NCBI GenBank assembly: GCA_030830875.1
Contig: JAURMD010000161.1
Location: 1 to 34,087 of the forward strand
Length of the DNA: 34,087 nucleotides
Source of the DNA: Thermoplasmatota archaeon
Lineage (GTDB): Archaea > Thermoplasmatota > Poseidoniia > Poseidoniales > Poseidoniaceae
Direction: 5' to 3'
Positions 16,237 through 22,748 of this stretch are shown piece after piece (positions within the stretch are counted from its first letter, which is position 1; the number at the start of each line of letters is the position of its first letter). Made by a program: the position numbers and the translations under genes. The notes under the pieces were generated by a model. It was not told where the DNA came from. It did no database searches and was given only the letters and a program-made list of their open reading frames with translations.

Positions 16237-19200
16237 ATGGGAGCGCGTGCCATCGGCCTTGTCCTGCTCTTGATGTTCGCCCTCATACCCTCTCCAGCGC
16301 AGGGAGACCTCGTCACGCCTGAATTGGTTGTGGACTGGCAAGGCGACGGTGCCGGGCACCGGTATGAACTCCGCATGGGCGATGATGCTTCGTACGATAT
16401 CAACGTCATCCTCGAGATTGAGCGGAGCCTACAGTCGCTGCAGCCTGAGGTCAATGTCACGTGGTCCACCGTCGAAGGTCGTTCTGTCGCGACACTCAAC
16501 GCCGACCTCGCCCCCGAATGGGGCGATGACGTTCATCTTGAAGTGACGGTGTTGACCAAGGACGGAGAGGCCGTAACTGGGCCGGTCCTCAACCGGGCGT
16601 TCACCGTCGGGCGGTGGAACCAACCGATGGACGACCACGAATTGACCACCACCTCATCATGGACCCTCGAGCAGCGCCGAACCAACAACGATGGACCGCA
16701 AGCCTTCGTGCTCGATTTTAGCGGTCATGGTTGGCAACAGCGCGTCGACAACCGGCTGGATTCCTGGGACCTTGGCGATGGCTCCCTCTTGATGCTCGAA
16801 ACCATCGATTCGTCCACCATGGATCTGAACCTTACCCTTGACCGGGTGTGGCGGAACCAATCGAGCATCGGTGGCGTGGTCACCAGCACGGTGTTCGATG
16901 CCTCGGGTTACGGCTCGCTCATCCTCATTGACACGTCTGGAGGACTCCGAAGCGTGGTGACGACAACGGTGTCGGAGGCCAGCCTCAACCGTTCTGTGGT
17001 GCTTGGCGTCGTTGACGAACGCCTTCGGATTGAGGCGAACGGAAGCCTGAGTGTGAACGAAGATGATCAGGAAGAGGCGGGTGGGCAGTACGACCTCGAT
17101 GGAACCGTTTCGGTGCTTCTGCTCGAGCTTTGGGACGAGAACGGAACCCGCAGACTTGACCACCAGCAGGTCGAGGCTCAGGCCAACCTGGTCCTGATTG
17201 AAGACGGGACAAGGATGGACCTGGATTTGGACGCATTCTCTTCTCTGCAGCGATGGGAAGACGGCGTGCGCGTCGATCAACACGAGTTGTTGAAAGGTGA
17301 AGGCACCTTTGGTTTTGAGGACCAAGATGAGAACGCGACCATGGTCGTGAACGGCACGGTGCACCGTTTCCATCAAGAAAGCGTCGACGGCATCACCACC
17401 CAAGACACGCTCCACGTGGACGGAACGCTTTCCGGTGATGTTCAGGGCACCTTCGGGGTCGTTCGCGGCATTGAGGCGACGACCACGACGATGAACGCTT
17501 CTGGCGTGACATTCGACGTAAACGTCATTCATCAGGAAGATTGGTTCAACATTTCGGGCCTTGGTGGTGGGTCTTTCCTCGATGGGGCTGGCGTAGGGGC
17601 CCACCACAACGAATCGTGGTCGTACGATGTGGTGGGCATCGATTACGACAACCGAACCGTTCGTCTCATTTGGGAACAAACAGGACCCGATCCCTCGGAG
17701 GGTGACGAACGACCACCCCGTTCACCGGTTCCTCTCGAGGCCCAAGCGCCAGAACCGGTTGACGGACTTGGGGAGGTTGACGTTGGGCGTGAGACAGGAC
17801 TTGTGCCAATCCCCATGCAGGCAGGAGACCGTGTCGTGCTCAATGGACAGGAAGGCCTCACGATGCAGGTTCAGGTGATCGAGCAGAGCACCGACGTCGC
17901 CGATGGGCGTACCTTCACCACCGTTCGATGGAGTGGGACCTACCTCGATGTTGAAGGAACGGCGAGCGGTCAGCTCGTTGCCGTAGGGCCGTTGTCCGGG
18001 CTCTCCACGAGCGTTGTTCGAAGCGTCGAAGTTCCCTATGGCGAAGAAAGCGACGTGGCGTGGCTCAATGAAACCCAACACCTCGATCGGGTCCTTTCCC
18101 CTTCGGTGGTGACGGAGGGCCAAAACACCCTTCCCGCACTTGTTTCGCTGTTGACCCCATCCGGCAGTGCCGTTGCAGAAGGTGGACGAAGTGCGGTGCT
18201 CGTCGCGGAGGTGGAGGACCCTGATTGGAACCTGCGGGAGGTCGTGGCGGACCTCTCGGCGCTCGGCCTTGGTCTTCGGTCTTTGAACGACAAGGGGCTT
18301 GACGGAGACACCTCCGTTGGGGACGACCGCTGGAGCACGGTGGTGTCCATCGTGGACGGCAACGTTGGCGTCTTCTCGGTCCCGGTCACGATGACCGATG
18401 CGTTTGGAGAGGTGATCGATGCCACGTGGTCCATCAATGTGGAAAACCCAGGGCCGCGGGCGGTTGGATTTGATATCGTTCCGGACCGAGTTGAACGCGG
18501 CTCGACCGTGATCATCGAGGTTACCGTGGTGGACCAGCACGGCGTGGAGTCCGTGAATCTCGATCTCTCGTTGCTCGGTGGAGGAGTGGAAGCGATGGAG
18601 CGTGTGGATGGAACCGACCGATGGGGCCTCAGCTTTGAGGTCCCTTCCACCTCAATACCTGGAACGGTGCAGTTGTTCTTGGAGATGACCGACGGTCAAG
18701 GTGCTACCCGCCGCAGCAGCGTGACCGTCGATTCCCGTCGTGGACTTGTGGGCCCCTTCTCGGGGGATGGGGTTGCTGAGCCCGTTCCGTTGGAGTTACT
18801 TGTGTTGAACGATGCGCCGAGCATTGTTGTTCCACCTCGTCTCGAGTTGAAGACCGACGACCGTGGTCGGTGCGTGCCGTACGAAGTCGAGGTCTCCGAC
18901 CTCGATGGTGTCCGCACCGTCCAAATTGACAGAGGAACCCTGACCCCCCTCGGAAGCAACGCTGGATGGTCCGATATGGTTGATGATGGAAGCCAAGGGG
19001 ACCTCGTCGCGGGTGACGGCATCTGGACCTCTTGCGTTGAAGTGCGGAGCGGTACCCCGTTGGGCGCCCATGAACTTCTGCTGAGGGCATCGGACGTGTT
19101 TGGGGCCGTTTCTCCGAGCGCTTCGGCGGTGGTCAGCCTTGCAGTGGGCGACGATCCGACTCAACCAGGTCGTGGGGTGTCGCAGGGTATCCTGTGGGTA

Positions 19201-19296
19201 GGTCTTGGAATCGGCGGTCTCGTTGTGCTTTTCGCTCTCGTGGTGATGCTCCGCCGCGGTCCGGTCTCGTTTGACGAAGCCTTCGGGGAGCGATGA
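16237..19296 (+). CDS. Large surface protein with signal peptide, tandem Ig-like modules and C-terminal anchor
   Basis: The product has 1019 aa. A signal peptide (AIGLVLLLMFALIPSPAQG) is followed by a long beta-rich region. From about residue 640 there are three similar modules of 80-110 residues, with a pattern of V-D-x-D/H-G-V opening, a central DDRW/TDRW/GDGIW motif and a closing TDxFG/TDGQG/SDVFG. These resemble 'choice-of-anchor'/Ig-like repeats. A membrane segment (GILWVGLGIGGLVVLFALVVML) and a short basic-acidic tail end it. Thirteen N-x-S/T sequons lie between residues 73 and 611, and none after. ATG 16237 is preceded by GAGG at 8-nt spacing. It stands alone between DHS and the tRNA. 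The role is unknown; a cell-surface or adhesion protein is the simplest reading. Confidence 0.85.
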   Translation: MGARAIGLVLLLMFALIPSPAQGDLVTPELVVDWQGDGAGHRYELRMGDDASYDINVILEIERSLQSLQPEVNVTWSTVEGRSVATLNADLAPEWGDDVHLEVTVLTKDGEAVTGPVLNRAFTVGRWNQPMDDHELTTTSSWTLEQRRTNNDGPQAFVLDFSGHGWQQRVDNRLDSWDLGDGSLLMLETIDSSTMDLNLTLDRVWRNQSSIGGVVTSTVFDASGYGSLILIDTSGGLRSVVTTTVSEASLNRSVVLGVVDERLRIEANGSLSVNEDDQEEAGGQYDLDGTVSVLLLELWDENGTRRLDHQQVEAQANLVLIEDGTRMDLDLDAFSSLQRWEDGVRVDQHELLKGEGTFGFEDQDENATMVVNGTVHRFHQESVDGITTQDTLHVDGTLSGDVQGTFGVVRGIEATTTTMNASGVTFDVNVIHQEDWFNISGLGGGSFLDGAGVGAHHNESWSYDVVGIDYDNRTVRLIWEQTGPDPSEGDERPPRSPVPLEAQAPEPVDGLGEVDVGRETGLVPIPMQAGDRVVLNGQEGLTMQVQVIEQSTDVADGRTFTTVRWSGTYLDVEGTASGQLVAVGPLSGLSTSVVRSVEVPYGEESDVAWLNETQHLDRVLSPSVVTEGQNTLPALVSLLTPSGSAVAEGGRSAVLVAEVEDPDWNLREVVADLSALGLGLRSLNDKGLDGDTSVGDDRWSTVVSIVDGNVGVFSVPVTMTDAFGEVIDATWSINVENPGPRAVGFDIVPDRVERGSTVIIEVTVVDQHGVESVNLDLSLLGGGVEAMERVDGTDRWGLSFEVPSTSIPGTVQLFLEMTDGQGATRRSSVTVDSRRGLVGPFSGDGVAEPVPLELLVLNDAPSIVVPPRLELKTDDRGRCVPYEVEVSDLDGVRTVQIDRGTLTPLGSNAGWSDMVDDGSQGDLVAGDGIWTSCVEVRSGTPLGAHELLLRASDVFGAVSPSASAVVSLAVGDDPTQPGRGVSQGILWVGLGIGGLVVLFALVVMLRRGPVSFDEAFGER

Positions 19297-19321
19297 GCCT
19301 TCAACACCCCGTCCGACAACC

Positions 19322-19329
19322 GTTTATAC
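19322..19329 (+). promoter_or_regulatory. TATA box of tRNA-Gly
   Basis: GTTTATACT is centred about 30 nt before the tRNA 5' end, in a short AT-rich island of otherwise GC-rich DNA. Position and sequence fit an archaeal TATA box. Confidence 0.65.
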
Positions 19330-19355
19330 TCCCGCCCGGTGGGCCGACTGCACAC

Positions 19356-19427
19356 GCGAGTGTAGTGTAGTGGTTATCACCTGGCGTTGCCAACGCTAGA
19401 ACCCGGGTTCGAGTCCCGGCACTCGCA
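19356..19427 (+). tRNA. tRNA-Gly (anticodon GCC)
   Basis: The 72 bases fold by hand into a full cloverleaf. The acceptor stem GCGAGTG pairs with CACTCGC. The D arm is GTGT-AGTGGTTA-TCAC. The anticodon stem TGGCG/CGCTA has loop TTGCCAA, giving anticodon GCC, which reads GGC and GGT. The T arm is CCGGG-TTCGAGT-CCCGG and the discriminator base is A. CCA is not encoded, and no intron is seen. The TATA box upstream matches archaeal tRNA promoters. Confidence 0.97.
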
Positions 19428-19465
19428 TCTTCCTGTGTTCAATGAGGCGTGTCGCAGCATTGTAA

Positions 19466-19477
19466 TTTCTATAATAA
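19466..19477 (+). promoter_or_regulatory. TATA box of the Alba gene
   Basis: TTTCTATAATAA is the most AT-rich short stretch in this gap. It would place transcription start near 19498, leaving a leader of about 40 nt that contains the ribosome-binding sequence GGAGGGGGA (19519-19527). Confidence 0.6.
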
Positions 19478-19537
19478 TTCATCAAGAGAGGGTTCTTTCG
19501 GCGGAGCCTTGATGATGTGGAGGGGGATGTTTGCCCT

Positions 19538-19855
19538 ATGTCCGACCGCGTTGTCTACATCGGAAGCAAGCCCGTGCATCTGTACGTCCGGGCCGTGGTG
19601 ACGGCGATGTCCAACGGGGACTCAACGGTGGTGCTGAACGCCAGAGGCACGACCATCTCAAAGGCGGTCGATGTGGCGGAGTTGTGCCGTCGACGCCACG
19701 GCCAAATCGCAGCAGGGCTTCCTGCATCCGTTCACGTTCGTGGTGTAGAGATCACAACCGAAGACGTCGAACGTCGGGATGGAGAAGGGACGCGGGGCGT
19801 AAGCGTCATCCGCATTACGCTTGAGGGCGAGGGCGACGTCCCCAATCAGGACTGA
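19538..19855 (+). CDS. albA: DNA/RNA-binding protein Alba
   Basis: Alba is an abundant archaeal chromatin protein that binds DNA and RNA as a dimer. The 105-aa product matches Sulfolobus Alba in VVYIGSKPVHLYVRAVVTAM (the basic loop around the conserved Lys is reduced to one Lys, SKPV against KKPV) and NARGTTISKAVDVAELCRRR. Its loss of the second Lys at the main acetylation and binding site is worth noting. ATG 19538 is chosen because GGAGGGGGA lies about 10 nt ahead; the GTG at 19517 would overlap that site. The last 10 bp overlap the end of the convergent arsC-like gene. Confidence 0.93.
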   Translation: MSDRVVYIGSKPVHLYVRAVVTAMSNGDSTVVLNARGTTISKAVDVAELCRRRHGQIAAGLPASVHVRGVEITTEDVERRDGEGTRGVSVIRITLEGEGDVPNQD

Positions 19856-20217
19856 GCCTCAATGAGGCGTTGCAAACGACGAGTGATCTCGTCCGCGGTC
19901 GCTTCGTAGACCGCTCGCTCCTTGTGCACGGGGTCATCCAAACCCCAGTCATCGTCGAGGGGAAGGTTGGGGCATTGCACTCCACAACCCATCGAGAAAA
20001 TCATGTCCGCAGCGTCCACGTTGACCTCATCAATTGATTTGGGTCGTAGTCCTGACGTGTCGATGCCGCGGTCCTTCAGGACGGCCAAGGTGTGACCTGC
20101 GATTTCCATTCCGGGGTGCGTGCCAGCACTGCTCGCCTCAAATCCCAGGTGCCGTGCGATGGCTTCGGCAAGTTGTGAACGGCACGTGTTGCCAACGCAA
20201 ACAAAGAGCAGGTGCAT
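19846..20217 (-). CDS. Arsenate reductase / low-molecular-weight phosphotyrosine phosphatase family
   Basis: The 123-aa protein opens with MHLLFVCVGNTCRSQLAEA, the CX5R active-site loop of LMW phosphatases and ArsC (Cys7 to Arg13). It also has FSMGCGVQCP, a redox cysteine pair like those of thiol-linked ArsC enzymes, followed by WGLDDP with the general-acid Asp. These points favour arsenate reduction over phosphotyrosine hydrolysis. No arsenite pump or ArsR is nearby. ATG 20217 starts exactly at the family N-terminus, with no clear ribosome-binding site. It is convergent with Alba and divergent from the small membrane protein gene. Confidence 0.85.
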   Translation of the reverse strand: MHLLFVCVGNTCRSQLAEAIARHLGFEASSAGTHPGMEIAGHTLAVLKDRGIDTSGLRPKSIDEVNVDAADMIFSMGCGVQCPNLPLDDDWGLDDPVHKERAVYEATADEITRRLQRLIEAQS

Positions 20218-20296
20218 GGTTGAGTGGGGTGGCCACCTGCTTTGAAGGCTCCGAAGGAAAGCATGTGTTCTCAAGGCCGAAGTGCCTCGCTGGGGC

Positions 20297-20659
20297 ATGG
20301 GTCGTTTGGTGGTGCTTGCTCCGCAGGCTTCGGCCTTGACGGTCTGGGTGCTGCTCTTTGCAGGCCACATCGTCGCTGCCTCCCAAGGCCATTGGGGACT
20401 GTTTGAGGTGATGTCGTGGACCTTGGGCCTTGTGGGGCTTTCCCTTGGTGGTGTGGCCGTGATGATGGCTCGTGCTTTTGACCTCGACGTGAACCACGTG
20501 AGCGTCTTGACACAGGGTCAACTCATCGCACTTCCCTTGTCGGCCTCGTTTGGTTGGGCACGGGACGGGATCGGCATTGAGTTGCTGTTGTGGCCGTCGC
20601 TCTCACTTCTTGCATGGTGGGCGCTTCGTCGATGGTTGTACGGCGTCACCAACGGCTGA
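20297..20659 (+). CDS. Small multi-pass membrane protein, unknown function
   Basis: The product has 120 aa from ATG 20297, or 125 from GTG 20282; no ribosome-binding site separates them. Hydrophobic segments fall near LAPQASALTVWVLLFAGHIV, VMSWTLGLVGLSLGGVAVMM, LIALPLSASFGW and LLLWPSLSLLAWWAL, giving three or four membrane helices. A short basic-aromatic end (RRWLYGVTNG) probably faces the cytoplasm. No family was recognised. It lies 35 bp upstream of the Mrp-type gene on the same strand, so a shared transcript is possible. Confidence 0.65.
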   Translation: MGRLVVLAPQASALTVWVLLFAGHIVAASQGHWGLFEVMSWTLGLVGLSLGGVAVMMARAFDLDVNHVSVLTQGQLIALPLSASFGWARDGIGIELLLWPSLSLLAWWALRRWLYGVTNG

Positions 20660-20694
20660 GCGCGACTTGAAAAGAGCCCCACCAATGGAGGGGC

Positions 20695-21708
20695 ATGGCC
20701 GGTTCCCCCGTCTCGACGCACGACCCCGCAGCAGGAGAAGGCGCTGCCCCCGCATCACCTTCACCGGACCAACAGCGGCAAATGGAGCAAGCCTACGCCC
20801 AGATGAAGCGAAAAATGGCGATGCAAGCCCTCGGAAAGCGCATCAAACACAAGATCATGGTCCTCTCAGGAAAGGGCGGGGTTGGCAAGTCCACCGTGTC
20901 CACGGGCCTCGCGCTGTCCTTGGCTCAGCAAGGGCACAACGTTGGCATTTTGGACATCGACATCACCGGTCCTAACGTGCCCAAAATGATGGGGCTGAGC
21001 GGCAAGCGCCTCCATGTCGAAGAAGGGCGAATACATCCTGCGGTCGGTCACAATGGTGTCAAGGTCATTTCCATGGCCTTCTTGCTGGACGACGATGACA
21101 CGCCCGTCGTGTGGCGAGGTCCCATCAAGCTCGGCGCCATCCAGCAATTCATTGGGGATGTCGAATGGGGTGACCTCGATTACCTCGTCATCGATTTTCC
21201 CCCCGGCACGTCCGATGAACCGTTGACGGTCGCCCAATCCCTTCCAGACATCGATGGGATGGTTATCGTGACCACGCCCCAGGACGTGGCCTTGCTTGAC
21301 AGCCGCAAGTCGATTGGCTTCGCTGAGTCCCTCAAGGTCCCGGTGCTCGGTGTCGTTGAGAACATGAGCGGCTACACGCTGAGCGGCCGTGCACCCGCCG
21401 GAACCGAACTTCAGATTGCAGGGCCCGGTGGTCGGATGCACAACATCACCGCCGATGCCTCCGGTACGTTCTCCGTCACCCTCGACCTGTTCAAGCAAGG
21501 CGGAGGAAAATCCACAGCAGAGGAATTTAACGTGCCTTTCTTGGGCGCCCTCCCCTTCGACCCGGGCTTCGTCCGTGGGGGAGACGATGGCGTTCACCGT
21601 ATCGTCAGTGACCCTGAAGGCCCGTCGGCTCAGGCCTTTGCTCAGGTCGTAGCGGCCATTCAAGATCGAATTGCCATTGGCGGAAGCAGCAGCCTCGAGA
21701 TTGTCTGA
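20695..21708 (+). CDS. Mrp/NBP35-type P-loop ATPase without any cysteine
   Basis: Mrp/ApbC/NBP35 proteins are dimeric ATPases that carry Fe-S clusters to target proteins, using a CxxC near the C-terminus. This 337-aa protein has a deviant Walker A SGKGGVGKST (58-67), DIDITGPNVPKMMGL, VIDFPPGTSDE and TPQDVALLDSRKSI, all typical. After GVVENMSGY, where FVCPHC normally follows, it instead has about 30 residues rich in Gly, Ala and Thr, then rejoins the family at LFKQGGGKSTAEEFNVPFLG. The whole protein contains no Cys, so it cannot hold a cysteine-ligated cluster. About 55 N-terminal residues replace the usual DUF59 domain. ATG 20695 follows GGAGGGG. DUF971 starts 10 bp downstream. Confidence 0.92.
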   Translation: MAGSPVSTHDPAAGEGAAPASPSPDQQRQMEQAYAQMKRKMAMQALGKRIKHKIMVLSGKGGVGKSTVSTGLALSLAQQGHNVGILDIDITGPNVPKMMGLSGKRLHVEEGRIHPAVGHNGVKVISMAFLLDDDDTPVVWRGPIKLGAIQQFIGDVEWGDLDYLVIDFPPGTSDEPLTVAQSLPDIDGMVIVTTPQDVALLDSRKSIGFAESLKVPVLGVVENMSGYTLSGRAPAGTELQIAGPGGRMHNITADASGTFSVTLDLFKQGGGKSTAEEFNVPFLGALPFDPGFVRGGDDGVHRIVSDPEGPSAQAFAQVVAAIQDRIAIGGSSSLEIV

Positions 21709-21718
21709 GGTGAGGGTC

Positions 21719-22075
21719 ATGAGCGGCGACATCCCTCGGCTGGTCCGTCTGGAACGTCGACCGAGCGACCTTCACCTCACATGGGAAGACGGAACAGAGC
21801 ACGAGGTGACCTACGATGACCTCAGGCATGCATGCCCGTGCGCCAAGTGTGCGCCCTCGCGCAACGACGATGGCACCAGCGCCATCCTTCGGAGGGAGGT
21901 CGAATCCTTGCCTTCGACGCTGCCCACCGTGCGAACCGTGGGCCACTATGCAGTGACCTTTGAGTGGGACGACAAGGGATGCAGCTCCGGTATTTACCGC
22001 TTTGAACGACTGTGGGCCCTCGGACGTCGTGAAGACCCCGACGGCGGACGACCCTACGTGCACGGAGCGTGGTGA
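21719..22075 (+). CDS. DUF971 protein (GBBH-like N-terminal domain)
   Basis: The product has 118 aa. The domain fits DUF971: a W-x-D-G-T opening (LTWEDGTEHEVTYDDLR), the cysteine cluster CPCAKC (Cys39, 41, 44), and VGHYAVTFEWDDKGCSSGIY with Cys88. Known members bind a metal through such cysteines and occur beside, or fused to, Mrp-type proteins (for example plant HCF101) or gamma-butyrobetaine hydroxylase. ATG 21719 has a strong GAGGTGAGGG ahead and lies 10 bp after the Mrp stop; the ORF-track start at 21671 is inside mrp. It probably acts with the ATPase. Confidence 0.87.
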   Translation: MSGDIPRLVRLERRPSDLHLTWEDGTEHEVTYDDLRHACPCAKCAPSRNDDGTSAILRREVESLPSTLPTVRTVGHYAVTFEWDDKGCSSGIYRFERLWALGRREDPDGGRPYVHGAW

Positions 22076-22088
22076 GGTGTTTGAGGCC

Positions 22089-22745
22089 GTGGAGGTGCTC
22101 CACCTCGGGGCAGAGGCCGAAGTGACCGCTGGCCGATGGCTTGGTCTTGATGCAATTCGTAAGCAACGCCGCTCCCGTTCCTGGCGCCATCCTGATCTTG
22201 ACGAGCGCCTTGGCCGTCAGCGGTTGCTTGGAGAAGCAAGGCTGCTGCTTCGGCTGCATCGTGCTGGATTGCGCGTCCCGGCCCTGTACGACGCTGACGT
22301 TGAGCGTGACGTGCTCATCATGGAACGATTGCACGGCCGGCCGCTGATCGACGTGCTTCGTGACCCCTCGACCCCCGACGTTCTTGCCGTGATGCGCGCT
22401 GTTGGGTCTGAAGTTCGTCGGCTTCACGCTCATGCTGTGACCCACGGTGACCTCTCCACGAACAACATCCTGGTGACCCCAGATGGGAACGTCGCCCTCA
22501 TCGACTTTGGATTGTCCACGATCGAGTACGATGTGGAACGCTTTGGTATTGACCTGCATGTGCTCGACGAAGTGCTTGGGGCCAGCCACCCCGATCGTCA
22601 GGGGGCGATGGAATCCCTGCTCGAGGGCTACCTCGCCTCTGACCTCGCAGCGGCACAGGAAGGCTCTGGCGGAACGGTTCCATCGGCGGTTGACGTCGTC
22701 GAGCGGTTGGACGTTGTTCGCACGCGAGTGCGCTATCACGGTTGA
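22089..22745 (+). CDS. bud32: KEOPS complex serine/threonine kinase Bud32
   Basis: Bud32 is the small atypical kinase/ATPase subunit of KEOPS, which with Kae1 makes t6A37 on ANN-decoding tRNAs. The 218-aa protein has GAEAEV (reduced nucleotide loop), RKQRRSRSWRHPDLDERL like the conserved K/R-x-Y/W-R-x-P-x-L-D segment, HGDLSTNNILV (catalytic loop) and DFGLS. It ends in a basic VRTRVRYHG tail. Many archaea fuse Bud32 to Kae1; here it stands alone. The start is GTG 22089, with GAGGTG 9 nt ahead, or GTG 22077. Both follow the DUF971 stop within 15 bp, so coupling is likely. Confidence 0.92.
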   Translation: MEVLHLGAEAEVTAGRWLGLDAIRKQRRSRSWRHPDLDERLGRQRLLGEARLLLRLHRAGLRVPALYDADVERDVLIMERLHGRPLIDVLRDPSTPDVLAVMRAVGSEVRRLHAHAVTHGDLSTNNILVTPDGNVALIDFGLSTIEYDVERFGIDLHVLDEVLGASHPDRQGAMESLLEGYLASDLAAAQEGSGGTVPSAVDVVERLDVVRTRVRYHG

Positions 22746-22748
22746 TGC

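Noticed and set aside
16657-17679. 340-aa minus-strand ORF
   Set aside because: It is antisense to the surface-protein gene, which has signal peptide, repeats and anchor in one frame.
19439-19872. 12-bp direct repeat TCAATGAGGCGT flanking Alba beside a tRNA, resembling attachment sites
   Set aside because: Twelve-base matches are expected by chance many times in 34 kb, and no integrase or foreign-looking composition is present. Alba is a core gene.
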